Source of the DNA: a virus
Length of the DNA stretch: 64,000 nucleotides
Virus record (IMG/VR): IMGVR_UViG_3300042544_001590
Span: 1 to 64,000 of that record
Reading direction: 5' to 3' (one strand)
Shown here piece by piece: positions 16,896 through 25,230 of the stretch (position 1 is its first letter; the number at the start of each line of letters is the position of its first letter). The notes beneath the pieces were generated by a model. It made no database searches. It was not told where the DNA came from and saw only the letters and a list, made by a program, of their open reading frames with translations. The position numbers and the translations under genes were made by a program.

Positions 16896-17991
16896 TATGA
16901 AACTCCCCGACACTGAACAATTTAATTTTAAAGATGTCACCATTGCTGGGGATGACTGTTGGCTGATTACACCATCCAATATGGCTACCAAATGGACTGA
17001 CGACAATGCACGATTTCGTTCATGTATTGTTCGTAAGTCGGATAACTTTGTAGTGTCGCAAGGATTTTCCAAATTTACCAACTTTGGGGAGAAGCCTGAT
17101 TTTCAACCATGGGATAATTCATGGAAGATTGAAGCAATACACAAATTAGACGGAAGTCTTTTGATCGTTTCAAAGTATAAAGGGGAACTTATCATAAGAA
17201 CCCGTGGAACTGTTGATGCTCGTCAAATGGCTAATGGTCATGAGATTGATCTTCTTATAAAGAAATATCCATTCTTTTTCAATTTCTTCACCAATCATAC
17301 TCCCCCAACAATGACTCAATCTATATTGTTTGAGTGGACTACCCCCAAAAACATAATTGTGATCAGAGAACATGAAACTCCCACATTGACATTAGTTGGT
17401 GTTGCATCACATGATGTATATGAAACATATTACGCTGGTCAAGAATGGTTGGATGATTTCGCCAAAGTATATGGTCTTACCCGTCCTGAAAAGTATGAAT
17501 ACAATTCCATTGAGGAGTGCATCCTTGATGTATCTGCTTGGAAAGGAAAGGAAGGAGTGGTTTTATACTCTCCCAATGGTCAAACATTAAAGAAAATCAA
17601 AGCAAGCCTCTATTGCGAACTTCATAAAATCGCAACGGGAATGCGAACCATTTCCAATGTGCTTGATGTGTTCATGGAGTCTCCCCGATTTGTGGAATAC
17701 CAAGATTTTTATAATTTCCTCTGTAACTCACTTGATTTTGAAATCGCGGAACGTGTCAAAGATGATATCGCCAAAATCACGGAAGCATACGGCAAATTCA
17801 TCCATTCCGTCAACACCATTGAACGTGCCATGGGATACATCTCCAAGCTGGACTCCCGTAAGAAGCAAGCAATGGCTATTCAGGAGCATTGGGACGGCTG
17901 GATGGTTCCGGTTAGCTTTTCATTGCTTGACAACAAGCCAATCGATGATAAGCTGGTGAAGAAATCAATGGAGAAGCTACTGAATCTATGA
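16888..17991 (+). CDS. RNA ligase, Rnl1 (T4 RnlA) type
   Basis: 367 residues, close to T4 RnlA (374). Nucleotidyltransferase motifs are visible: EAIHKLDGSLLIV with the AMP-accepting lysine near residue 86 (motif I), LFEWTTPKN (III/IIIa), GKEGVVLYS (IV) and KKIKA (V). A helical C-terminal domain follows. Rnl1 enzymes seal cleaved tRNA anticodon loops in ATP-dependent repair. Start chosen where ATG overlaps the upstream stop. Confidence 0.85.
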   Translation: MSDMKLPDTEQFNFKDVTIAGDDCWLITPSNMATKWTDDNARFRSCIVRKSDNFVVSQGFSKFTNFGEKPDFQPWDNSWKIEAIHKLDGSLLIVSKYKGELIIRTRGTVDARQMANGHEIDLLIKKYPFFFNFFTNHTPPTMTQSILFEWTTPKNIIVIREHETPTLTLVGVASHDVYETYYAGQEWLDDFAKVYGLTRPEKYEYNSIEECILDVSAWKGKEGVVLYSPNGQTLKKIKASLYCELHKIATGMRTISNVLDVFMESPRFVEYQDFYNFLCNSLDFEIAERVKDDIAKITEAYGKFIHSVNTIERAMGYISKLDSRKKQAMAIQEHWDGWMVPVSFSLLDNKPIDDKLVKKSMEKLLNL

Positions 17992-18272
17992 AATTGGAAC
18001 AATTACTAAAAACAACACCAGAGACGCTTGCAGTGGAACAACATGCTGCTCTCAAGGAACATGTCATCAAGGTGTTGGAATCAACCCTTCAAGCGGTGAA
18101 GGATGAGTATTATAGCGCAATCCAAGAATTAACCATTGATTCTCCTGCCGGAGATGGATATGGTTGTAACAACAATTTCATAAATTTTGGATATAATGAA
18201 AAAGACCCACTTGATATTTGCGATGTCATGGAACGGTTGATTGAATTGAAAAAGATTGCAAAGAAAAAATAA
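17988..18272 (+). CDS. Small helical hypothetical protein
   Basis: 94 residues, mostly helical (EQHAALKEHVIKVLESTLQA), Lys-rich C-terminus. Overlaps the ligase stop (ATGA). Confidence 0.65.
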   Translation: MKLEQLLKTTPETLAVEQHAALKEHVIKVLESTLQAVKDEYYSAIQELTIDSPAGDGYGCNNNFINFGYNEKDPLDICDVMERLIELKKIAKKK

Positions 18273-18276
18273 TATT

Positions 18277-18513
18277 ATGAAAAAACAATACACATTAGCA
18301 ACATCATCCCAATGTGGCCCCTGTTACACCCTCAAATCCCGAATTGAAAAGGAGAAGCTTGAGGTTGAGATCAAGGACTACACCAATCCCGAAAACATCG
18401 AATGGTTTAAGAAACATGGTATCCGTGCCGTCCCCCGTCTGGTGATTGAGGATGGGGATAACGTGGAGATCATCCAAGGTATTGAGGAAATCATCGAAGC
18501 ATTAAAGAAATGA
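18277..18513 (+). CDS. Glutaredoxin/NrdH-like thiol redoxin
   Basis: 78 residues. CGPC active site near residues 13-16 (SSQCGPCYTLKS) and the thioredoxin-fold cis-proline region (IRAVPRLVIEDGD). Length and motif fit phage glutaredoxins that reduce ribonucleotide reductase or other thiols. An earlier in-frame ATG at 18256 would add seven residues inside the previous gene. Confidence 0.85.
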   Translation: MKKQYTLATSSQCGPCYTLKSRIEKEKLEVEIKDYTNPENIEWFKKHGIRAVPRLVIEDGDNVEIIQGIEEIIEALKK

Positions 18514-18728
18514 AACAACAACCATCCTCAATAGAAGCTCAATGGGAAGTTGAACTGAATTGCAAATGCCCCGAATGTGGGGAATTTGTCAATCTTCTAG
18601 AAGCTCCCGATTTTTGGGATGGACGAGGATGGTTGGACATCCCACAGCATAATACGGAAGCAACCAATAATCTGGAAGTTGATTGTCCTGAATGTGAGCA
18701 CTTTTTTGAAGTGTGTTGTGTGTGGTAA
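18510..18728 (+). CDS. Small zinc-ribbon protein
   Basis: 72 residues with two Cys pairs (CKCPECGE and DCPECEHFFEVCC) about 40 residues apart, a zinc-ribbon arrangement. Overlaps the redoxin stop by 4 bp. Confidence 0.7.
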   Translation: MKQQPSSIEAQWEVELNCKCPECGEFVNLLEAPDFWDGRGWLDIPQHNTEATNNLEVDCPECEHFFEVCCVW

Positions 18729-18756
18729 TCTTTAAAAACTAGAATACAATAATTTC

Positions 18757-18955
18757 CAATGATCGCTTCGGCAGCATCACAACATTGCCAGAACCTCCCT
18801 CTACCATTCACTTGGCAAGGAGACTGGCGGGATCGAGAAATGGAGCCTTCGGGTGTGCGGAAAAAGTCAGTAATGACAGGCATAAATTCCATATATCCCC
18901 AAACTCGGATGCTGAAAAGGTGGGCGCACACCGTTCCGAAGCGATCACCTTTTTA
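18757..18955 (+). ncRNA. Structured non-coding RNA driven by the motif
   Basis: A motif copy ends in TACAAT at 18745-18750. No gene follows at 6 nt, but a ~200-nt segment with a perfect 12-bp closing helix does: 18760-18771 pairs with 18936-18947 (TGATCGCTTCGG / CCGAAGCGATCA). Inside it GGTGTGCG (18852-18859) pairs with CGCACACC (18925-18932), TTGCCA (18785-18790) with TGGCAA (18823-18828), and GTCA-GTAA-TGAC forms a hairpin. It ends CACC-TTTTT, a likely terminator tail. An open frame from 18759 (65 codons) has no protein-like character and is rejected. No known RNA family is recognised. Confidence 0.65.
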
Positions 18956-18957
18956 AT

Positions 18958-19101
18958 ATGGACAAGAAAGTAAAAATTCATAAATTTTGGATACCTGCAA
19001 CATCTACTGTTGGGGTATCAAGAGATAGGCTTTTCGTTGCAAAGGCTGATTATGATAGAGTGATAAAGCGTATTAAAGAACTTGAAGAAAAACATGATTA
19101 A
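18958..19101 (+). CDS. Small basic hypothetical protein
   Basis: 47 residues (MDKKVKIHKFWIPATSTVGV...), ending in a short charged helix. It begins right after the ncRNA's T-run and overlaps the phosphoesterase start by 8 bp. Protein-like composition supports it. Confidence 0.55.
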   Translation: MDKKVKIHKFWIPATSTVGVSRDRLFVAKADYDRVIKRIKELEEKHD

Positions 19102-19741
19102 AATTAAGAAAAAACGCAAGGATTACGATAAAATCCTATTCATTTCAGACACGCACTTTGGACATGACAAGCCGTTCCTATGGGAGCCAAGGGGATTCCA
19201 ATCTGCCAAAGATCATGATGAATGGATTCAGGATCAGATTGATTCCATTTCTCCTGAGAGTCTGCTTATTCACGTTGGCGATGTGGGCTTGTCAGTTGGG
19301 GCAGAGCGCATCAAAGACTTTATGCTAACATTCCCCTGTGAAACTCTGATGGTGAGGGGCAACCACGATTCAGGAGTTCAACAACTCTATCAAGAGCATC
19401 TACCGGAAGGTTTTCAGAATTGTGAATTGTATCCAATTCGTATTACGCCAAACATTACGTTGTTGGGTTATGAATTCCTATTGGATATTGATCGTGATCA
19501 ATTCTATGTGAGGCACATGGCAGCGTTGGTTTACCCCTTCTGTAATAAAAATTATTCACATATCTGCGGTCACTCCCATGGCAATCTAAAGCAAGCCAAT
19601 CCTGATGGGAATGGTTTTGGTAAGATGCTTGATGTGGGGGTGGAGAATGCCAAGAGGTATAATGGAACCGCTTTCTTCAAGCTGGAGGAAATTGTGGATA
19701 TCATGGCTAGGAAAGAAACATCGAAATTTGATCATCACTGA
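19094..19741 (+). CDS. Calcineurin-like metallophosphoesterase
   Basis: 215 residues. Motifs in order: SDTHFGHD (~18), HVGDVGLS, VRGNHDSG, RHMAALVYP and CGHSHGN. Third member of the family in the window. Start chosen at the ATG overlapping the upstream gene; an ATG at 19082 would add four residues. Confidence 0.85.
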   Translation: MIKIKKKRKDYDKILFISDTHFGHDKPFLWEPRGFQSAKDHDEWIQDQIDSISPESLLIHVGDVGLSVGAERIKDFMLTFPCETLMVRGNHDSGVQQLYQEHLPEGFQNCELYPIRITPNITLLGYEFLLDIDRDQFYVRHMAALVYPFCNKNYSHICGHSHGNLKQANPDGNGFGKMLDVGVENAKRYNGTAFFKLEEIVDIMARKETSKFDHH

Positions 19742-19742
19742 T

Positions 19743-19958
19743 ATGAAAGAATTAATTGAAAAGGTTGAAAAAACCAAAAAATGGATGAACTCCACGTTTC
19801 ACAAGTTGGATACTTTTGATGTTGATCTTGACATTGAGGAAACGGGTGTTAATCTTGAAAAGCTTGAGAAACGGATAGCCAATCTCCGAAAGGAATGGGA
19901 AATTGAATATTCATATCTTGAAAACGAAAAACAAAATAACACATATGACAAACAGTAA
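19743..19958 (+). CDS. Small coiled-coil protein
   Basis: 71 residues, Lys/Glu-rich with heptad-like spacing (KLEKRIANLRKEWEIEYSYL). It starts 1 bp after the phosphoesterase stop and overlaps the next gene by 14 bp. Function unknown. Confidence 0.65.
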   Translation: MKELIEKVEKTKKWMNSTFHKLDTFDVDLDIEETGVNLEKLEKRIANLRKEWEIEYSYLENEKQNNTYDKQ

Positions 19959-20196
19959 AAAAACAGATACACGAACAATGCGTAGAGACAAAAAATGGCT
20001 TCGCAGCCCGGATCAACGGAAACGGATGAAAATTTTCCAAGTGGAGATGATCCAACGCAAGGATGGTTCTTTCCATATTTTGGGAGGAGGAGCTTCAGCG
20101 GTGTTGAGAACAAATGCTAAACATTCAATCACCGTACCTGTTGATGTCCGTGATTTGGCAACGGAGATGCGGATGAATGGTGTGACATCGTTCTAA
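19945..20196 (+). CDS. Basic hypothetical protein
   Basis: 83 residues. The N-terminus is highly basic (RRDKKWLRSPDQRKRMK) with a beta-rich remainder, and it may bind nucleic acid. It is the last gene of its operon and is followed by a strong terminator. Confidence 0.65.
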   Translation: MTNSKKTDTRTMRRDKKWLRSPDQRKRMKIFQVEMIQRKDGSFHILGGGASAVLRTNAKHSITVPVDVRDLATEMRMNGVTSF

Positions 20197-20208
20197 TCCA
20201 TAATAATG

Positions 20209-20256
20209 AAAATTCCGTCTCCTCTTTTTATGTTTTGAGGAGGCGGAATTTTTCTT
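20209..20256 (+). terminator. Rho-independent terminator
   Basis: A 15-bp inverted repeat (20210-20224 with 20237-20251, one G-T pair; core TTCCGTCTCCTC / GAGGAGGCGGAA) with a 12-nt T-rich loop and a T-run after the stem. It is the strongest intrinsic terminator seen in the window, directly before a motif copy. Confidence 0.85.
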
Positions 20257-20280
20257 TAAAAAATAGACTATAATAAGATC

Positions 20281-20601
20281 ATGAATGGATACTTGGGAGA
20301 ATTTGAAGTGGATATGGAAGACACGCCATACAAGGATTATGATAAATCCGATTGGATGGTGGAATATATCCAAATGTATGGAGGTATTGATGGTAGCCAT
20401 CACAAGGATTGGGTGATGGATCAATGCATCCGTATTTGGAGTGGTTCAGAAGTGATTGTTAAGGAAGCTCGCTGGAAAGATGGAGAGCGAGAGTATTCGG
20501 AATTTAGAATCAATGTCGGAGAACCCACCAAAAAATATGAAAAATTGGTGGAGGATACCGAAGAAGAAGGATATGAATGGAATCAAGGAATAGCACCTTA
20601 A
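20281..20601 (+). CDS. Hypothetical protein
   Basis: 106 residues, acidic, Trp/Tyr-rich. The upstream motif is a variant (AAAAAATAGACTATAAT) with a 6-nt spacer. The stop is the TAA of the following motif copy. Confidence 0.7.
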   Translation: MNGYLGEFEVDMEDTPYKDYDKSDWMVEYIQMYGGIDGSHHKDWVMDQCIRIWSGSEVIVKEARWKDGEREYSEFRINVGEPTKKYEKLVEDTEEEGYEWNQGIAP

Positions 20602-20616
20602 AAACTAGAATACGAT
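20598..20616 (+). promoter_or_regulatory. Orphan copy of the motif facing the TnpB-like gene
   Basis: TTAAAAACTAGAATACGAT, but no gene follows at the usual distance. The nearest ATG (20618) opens only MPTG and stop. The 3' end of the minus-strand TnpB-like gene begins 18 bp further on. This copy has probably lost its gene or now reads antisense into the nuclease gene. Confidence 0.6.
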
Positions 20617-20634
20617 TATGCCAACAGGATAAAA

Positions 20635-22017
20635 TTATCCAAAATCTGAGTAACCACTAACAAGTGATTTCTCAGATTTCAGACTAAAACAACTCCATCG
20701 ACTAAAATCATAGTCCTTGAAGAGAAACCTTAATTCGTTCAGTTTCTTATTATCTCTCAGATATTCATGAATGCCTTTGTAACCAATATTCTTAGGGTTA
20801 TAGTCCGATAGAATTGAATTCCATCTCTCTTTTATCAGACCCCTATTAATCTTTGGATATAAGACATCCACATCTGAAAATTCTTTACGCTTTTTGATAT
20901 AGCGATTTAAAAACACATGGCAACGGCGAGCAATTTCTAATGCTGCCGCAATGCTGTCGGTTTCCTCTGGATGATCAAGACATCCAACGGTGGAAGAATA
21001 CGCACATATAATCTCTTGGTTTTTGATACCAAGAATGTTAAGACGCTTAATGAGGTTTTGTGAAAATTTTAAACGATTCCAAGAGTTATTAAGGAGTCTA
21101 TTTAGCTTACGTCCTTTATTGTGGTCTTTAGAAGACATTGTAAGCTTCTCAAGACCCACACATTCCACTTTATAATATTTACAGAGATTTGATATGGATT
21201 TGGCAATTTCTACAACCTCGTGATCCTTTTTATTCTTACTATACGTCTCATTCAGCTTGGTAAGATCATAAACACTCTTATGGATGATAGTATCATCATT
21301 GAAATCCCTGATTGTAAATGCGATGTAATTGGGATTTAAATCCAATCCTGTGATTCTATTTTCAATAAATTGGTGTTCTTGTTCCATTAAGACAGATTCA
21401 TCAAAAGTAATATAAATATAATTATTATCTAATTTATAAGTGATCGGGGTGGAATTAAATTCAAAATACGATTGTAACTTTTCAAGCATCTTCCATCTGG
21501 AATTTGAAGTATTTAATTTCAAATTATAATGATCATTTTTAGTGCGTTTGAATATAATTTGTTTATTTATAATATCTAATTTTAATTTTCTATTACCGAG
21601 GGGTTCGTTCCGACCACCATTAAAAAAAGCTGGTCGGCTGTTTTTAATATTATTAAATTCTTCTTTAGTAATTATGCCTTTATTAAAACGTTTCCACTGA
21701 TTAAGTGATCCAAATGTTGTTTTGGTTTGTTTACACTCTTTAGCGGATTTAAAGAGAGCGGAAGCATCTCCAATTTGTGCTGCAAGGATGCTGGCATCAA
21801 CCAAATCATAATTAACATTGTAAGAACTCTTGATTTTTCTGGTGGCGTGGGTGATATCGTGTTTTTCCTTTTTGAAAATATTGAAAGCAATTCTTTTGAT
21901 CTTGTTGCATTCCTTGAGGAATGGTGCAAGATCGGAATCACATTCATATTTGACTTTGAGAGTAGTCACATAAGTATTTAGTATATAACACGTTATTTTT
22001 TGAAATAGTGTTGACAT
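20635..22017 (-). CDS. TnpB/OrfB-like RuvC nuclease
   Basis: 460 residues on the minus strand. The RuvC triad is intact: GLDLNPNYIAF (Asp ~226), VECVGLEKLTM (Glu ~290) and ETDSIAAALEIARR (Asp ~354). This order and spacing match TnpB/IS605 OrfB and Cas12-type RuvC domains. The CxxC zinc-ribbon usually found between the Glu and last Asp motifs is absent (CAYSSTVGCLDHPEE instead). A ~80-residue C-terminal extension is also unusual. No TnpA transposase and no obvious terminal hairpins accompany it. It is AT-rich and the only large minus-strand gene in the accessory region, so it was probably acquired. It may be an RNA-guided nuclease or a homing-type element. Confidence 0.75.
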   Translation of the reverse strand: MSTLFQKITCYILNTYVTTLKVKYECDSDLAPFLKECNKIKRIAFNIFKKEKHDITHATRKIKSSYNVNYDLVDASILAAQIGDASALFKSAKECKQTKTTFGSLNQWKRFNKGIITKEEFNNIKNSRPAFFNGGRNEPLGNRKLKLDIINKQIIFKRTKNDHYNLKLNTSNSRWKMLEKLQSYFEFNSTPITYKLDNNYIYITFDESVLMEQEHQFIENRITGLDLNPNYIAFTIRDFNDDTIIHKSVYDLTKLNETYSKNKKDHEVVEIAKSISNLCKYYKVECVGLEKLTMSSKDHNKGRKLNRLLNNSWNRLKFSQNLIKRLNILGIKNQEIICAYSSTVGCLDHPEETDSIAAALEIARRCHVFLNRYIKKRKEFSDVDVLYPKINRGLIKERWNSILSDYNPKNIGYKGIHEYLRDNKKLNELRFLFKDYDFSRWSCFSLKSEKSLVSGYSDFG

Positions 22018-22059
22018 CTTTAAAAACTAGATTACAATGATAGCATAATAAATAAAAAA

Positions 22060-22689
22060 ATGACAGGATATACAGCAGCAGTTCAGGACGGAACAATCAC
22101 GGAATTCAGGGATTACGCACTTCAATGCGCCAGAGCTTTCGGGGCTTGTGTGATGCAACGGGATGACGACCCATCAGAACCTCCAAAAGAACAGGAAGAA
22201 TCGTCATATTATCAGGAAAGGGTTGATGAGACTCTGAAAGAAATCGAAGAACTGAAAAATCTTTCCGATGAAGAATTGGTGGAATCTGAAAAGAACACAA
22301 ATCTGAGAGAAATCGAGAAATGTAAACAACGTATTGAAGATAAAAAAATCGAAAGACTTCGATATGAAGATATGTTGGAGAAGGTGGAAGCTTGGAAATC
22401 CCCGTCTTTCGAACACAATAATTACAAGGAATTCATGATCAATCAATTGAAAGATTCCATTGCATTTGATTGTGGTGGTAGTTATTACGAAGACAATCTC
22501 CTGCAAGCTATTTCCAAATTGGAAAATATGCCAACAGCCAAAGAAATTAGGGAAGAGCGTTTTTCATCCTTGCAAAAGGATTTGAAATATTATCAGAAAA
22601 ATCTAGCAGAAGAGAAGGAACGAGTATCCGGTAGAAACCAATGGATTAGACAGCTTTATGAATCACTTGAAAATGGAAGCAAATCCTAA
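22060..22689 (+). CDS. Coiled-coil hypothetical protein
   Basis: 209 residues, mostly long charged helices (LKEIEELKNLSDEELVESEK and onward). The motif (TACAAT at 22033-22038) has ATA, not ATG, at the usual position 6 nt downstream; the ATG used lies 15 bp further. Function unknown. Confidence 0.7.
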   Translation: MTGYTAAVQDGTITEFRDYALQCARAFGACVMQRDDDPSEPPKEQEESSYYQERVDETLKEIEELKNLSDEELVESEKNTNLREIEKCKQRIEDKKIERLRYEDMLEKVEAWKSPSFEHNNYKEFMINQLKDSIAFDCGGSYYEDNLLQAISKLENMPTAKEIREERFSSLQKDLKYYQKNLAEEKERVSGRNQWIRQLYESLENGSKS

Positions 22690-22843
22690 AGAATACTTCT
22701 ACGAAAAGTGGGTCGATGAACACCTGAGAGTTCAGGAACTTGAGAATTTCGTGCGTCTTGTCGCCAACGGCAAGCGATCAGATGGGACGTATAATTATTG
22801 CAGGGAAGCGTTGGAACAAAAAGCAAAGGAATTGTTGAAATGA
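22673..22843 (+). CDS. Small hypothetical protein
   Basis: 56 residues (MEANPKEYFYEKWVDEHLRV...), helical. It overlaps the previous gene by 17 bp; an ATG at 22658 is an alternative start. The stop overlaps the next ATG. Confidence 0.6.
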   Translation: MEANPKEYFYEKWVDEHLRVQELENFVRLVANGKRSDGTYNYCREALEQKAKELLK

Positions 22844-23073
22844 AGAAATATCGAATAGTTAAAAAACATTACATCAATAACATTGAGTATTTCATTGTTC
22901 AAGAAAAAAATATTTTGGGTATATGGACAAAACCATCCAATGTTCTTCTATTACAATTGACAGGATATCATTTAAGATGTAGAGAATTTAGATCACTCCA
23001 AGATGCAAAAGAAGCTCTTGATATGGCGGTAAACCATAAGGCGGATGAAGTGGTTTACGAAACATCCACATAA
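22840..23073 (+). CDS. Small hypothetical protein
   Basis: 77 residues, basic N-terminus, beta-like middle and a helix (RSLQDAKEALDMAVNHKAD). Start at the ATGA overlap. Confidence 0.6.
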   Translation: MKKYRIVKKHYINNIEYFIVQEKNILGIWTKPSNVLLLQLTGYHLRCREFRSLQDAKEALDMAVNHKADEVVYETST

Positions 23074-23079
23074 TAAAAA

Positions 23080-23358
23080 ATGAAATACAAACTTAACATA
23101 TCTGATGGATGCACGGCAGGAGGACATCTGGAAGTCAACGGTGTTGCCTATTCATGCGAAGACCCGCGATACGAGCTTACCAAAGAACAGCGTGAAAAGT
23201 TCCATGAGGATTTGTTTGTGGAGATTCGGCGCATGTTCGATGATGGGGAAATCGGTGTGAATGATCTGGTGCAATTGCTCCATGTGGAGGATACCCATTA
23301 TTCCGAGAGATGCGATCAATGTTTTGATACGATGGTGACAACTTATTACGAATTTTAA
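23080..23358 (+). CDS. Small acidic hypothetical protein
   Basis: 92 residues, with a helical stretch (KEQREKFHEDLFVEIRRMFD) and a C-terminal CDQC that could bind metal. Operon-internal. Confidence 0.65.
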   Translation: MKYKLNISDGCTAGGHLEVNGVAYSCEDPRYELTKEQREKFHEDLFVEIRRMFDDGEIGVNDLVQLLHVEDTHYSERCDQCFDTMVTTYYEF

Positions 23359-23360
23359 AT

Positions 23361-23597
23361 ATGAAAGATTATCGCAACGCGATTTTTGACGAACGATTCG
23401 CTCTGCTACCAGAACATCAACAAAAGCTGATTCTTATGTTTTTCGGCTCAAGCTGCTATAGTGTGGCGGAAGCTGTGGTGATCTGGATGAACAGTATGGA
23501 TTGTTCTGGTGTGGCGAGAGATATGATCCTTGACTATAAGAACGAATATGATAAATTGATGAATGAATATGAAAAAGAAAACAAAGAAACAACTTGA
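23361..23597 (+). CDS. Small hypothetical protein
   Basis: 78 residues, helical (ALLPEHQQKLILMFFGSSCY). Overlaps the next gene. Confidence 0.6.
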   Translation: MKDYRNAIFDERFALLPEHQQKLILMFFGSSCYSVAEAVVIWMNSMDCSGVARDMILDYKNEYDKLMNEYEKENKETT

Positions 23598-23757
23598 AGG
23601 TTGGATGCTCGAAAACTTTAATGGTAAATATGTAAACATCAATAATCTAACAGAAGATGAAGCAAAGGCGCAGCTTTTAGAACACTGCCTAGCAATGGAT
23701 AAGATGATGGGCAACCTCCAAAAAAACTTTGATCTTTGGGAAAAATTGGGATACTAA
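23563..23757 (+). CDS. Small hypothetical protein
   Basis: 64 residues, lysine-rich start then acidic helices. The start may be 23563 or the in-frame ATG at 23569. Both lie within the end of the previous gene. Confidence 0.6.
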   Translation: MNMKKKTKKQLEGWMLENFNGKYVNINNLTEDEAKAQLLEHCLAMDKMMGNLQKNFDLWEKLGY

Positions 23758-23758
23758 T

Positions 23759-24262
23759 ATGAGACAACTTAAATTCAGGGTTTGGGACAATCTCAAAAAA
23801 GAATGGATGTCCAACAAGAACATTTGGAGGATGAAAACCGATCCCAATGGCATTGGGGAAATTGAACCGAATGCTTTCTATTGGAAACAACATCCTCAAG
23901 GGTTGACAATCCAACAATTCACTGGCAAATTTGATATTGAAGATCGTGAAATATGGGAAGGTGATATTGTCGAATTTGTATATGCCCTTCAAACAGATAA
24001 GAACGGTGCAAAAGACACGAGACTACCCAAGGAGTGTTTCGGTGTTTACGAGATATTTTATTCAGATTTTAACGCTTGCTTCAAAGTCAAATGTCATAAG
24101 AAAAATTGGCTGGATGGAAATCATACGACACAAAAAGAGGCCGATAGACAAACCATCGAACCCCTTTGTCCTGTTGGTGCAAAATTGGAATCCGATCTTC
24201 AACAATACGGTGTTTGCCGAGTGATTGGGAATATCTTTGAAAATCCAGAATTGATAAAATGA
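23759..24262 (+). CDS. YopX-family phage protein
   Basis: 167 residues. The N-terminus MRQLKFRVWDNLKKEWM and the later block IQQFTGKFDIEDREIWEGDI, followed by VEF, are the hallmark of the YopX family, common in phages and of unknown role. Start chosen 1 bp after the previous stop because it gives the canonical N-terminus. Confidence 0.85.
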   Translation: MRQLKFRVWDNLKKEWMSNKNIWRMKTDPNGIGEIEPNAFYWKQHPQGLTIQQFTGKFDIEDREIWEGDIVEFVYALQTDKNGAKDTRLPKECFGVYEIFYSDFNACFKVKCHKKNWLDGNHTTQKEADRQTIEPLCPVGAKLESDLQQYGVCRVIGNIFENPELIK

Positions 24263-24720
24263 AACAATACACAATTTGGATGACATGTATGGGCGGAACT
24301 GCCACCGCTGGAGACTACATCGCGGAAACCAAGCGCAAGGCTCTGGCAATGGCAAAGAAGGAGCATGGGGACGAATGGACTTATTATGTTCATCGAGAAC
24401 AGAAGATCGGCTTGGAAGGACGGCACTATTTCATTGCCCGATATTGGAACGATGTGGATAACCAGTTGGAATTTTTCCAAGCTTATTCTTGGGATGGTAG
24501 AACGAGGTATGGTGATGAAAAGGATGCTGAAAAGGATTTGAAACATACTTTGAAAAATTCGGATCATACAGATTGGCAGATTTTCTGGATTAATACTGAT
24601 AGAGATGATCGCAGAACACCTGAGAGCATTCGGGCTGATATTGAAGCCAAGGGTGAGGAAATGGAACGCTTGAAGGAGACTGATTATGCTGCTTGGGTGG
24701 ATTTGAAAAACGATTGTTAA
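24259..24720 (+). CDS. Hypothetical protein
   Basis: 153 residues, Asp/Trp-rich. The opening KQYTIWMTCMGGTATAGDYI, followed by AETKRKALAMAKKEHG, resembles small phage proteins with a strand-helix unit. Overlaps the YopX stop by 4 bp. Confidence 0.65.
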   Translation: MKQYTIWMTCMGGTATAGDYIAETKRKALAMAKKEHGDEWTYYVHREQKIGLEGRHYFIARYWNDVDNQLEFFQAYSWDGRTRYGDEKDAEKDLKHTLKNSDHTDWQIFWINTDRDDRRTPESIRADIEAKGEEMERLKETDYAAWVDLKNDC

Positions 24721-24741
24721 AAACTAGAATACGATCAGAGC

Positions 24742-25230
24742 ATGAACCTTTTCAGCACTTCAGAATGTCCTGATCAATCCGCTCGCTGGTTGGTGGATCG
24801 TCACGTTTCAAAAATGGGATTGGAAGCGACCCAATGTTTATGCACTGCTTATCATGAGCAGGATATCGAAGCTCCCTATCGACCATCACACAAAAATCAC
24901 CCAACTTCCATCTGGATACGGGCAAGCTACGACAACTTCCAATGGGCAATTGCTCATGGACATGCCATCTTTGACGAATACACGGCACGATATGGTAAGA
25001 TTCACAAATCCCAAGCTGTTCTTGATTGGTGTGAGGAAAATGTATCCAAGCTGGGATTTGATTCGTTTGACCTGACACCTTTTGCCATTGCCATATCGGA
25101 TGACAGCATTTGTCGGACATTGCCGGAATTTGATGAGAGTGATCCTATTATGGCTTATCGTTATTATGTAAAATTTGATAAAGCGCATTTACATGCTTGG
25201 AAAAGAAACAAACCGGAATGGATCGAATGA
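24742..25230 (+). CDS. Conserved phage protein (MNLFxT...DRHVxKMxLEATQ family)
   Basis: 162 residues. The opening NLFSTSECPDQSARWLVDRH, then VSKMGLEATQCLCTAYH, and the later HPTSIWIRASYDNFQWAIAH match a widespread phage family that I recognise but whose function is not established. Motif with TACGAT and 6-nt spacer. The stop overlaps the next start. Confidence 0.7.
   Translation: MNLFSTSECPDQSARWLVDRHVSKMGLEATQCLCTAYHEQDIEAPYRPSHKNHPTSIWIRASYDNFQWAIAHGHAIFDEYTARYGKIHKSQAVLDWCEENVSKLGFDSFDLTPFAIAISDDSICRTLPEFDESDPIMAYRYYVKFDKAHLHAWKRNKPEWIE

Noticed and set aside
18759-18956. 65-codon open frame starting inside the 18.8-kb structured RNA
   Set aside because: Its start is not at the motif's 6-nt position, composition is not protein-like, and the DNA shows long perfect helices instead.
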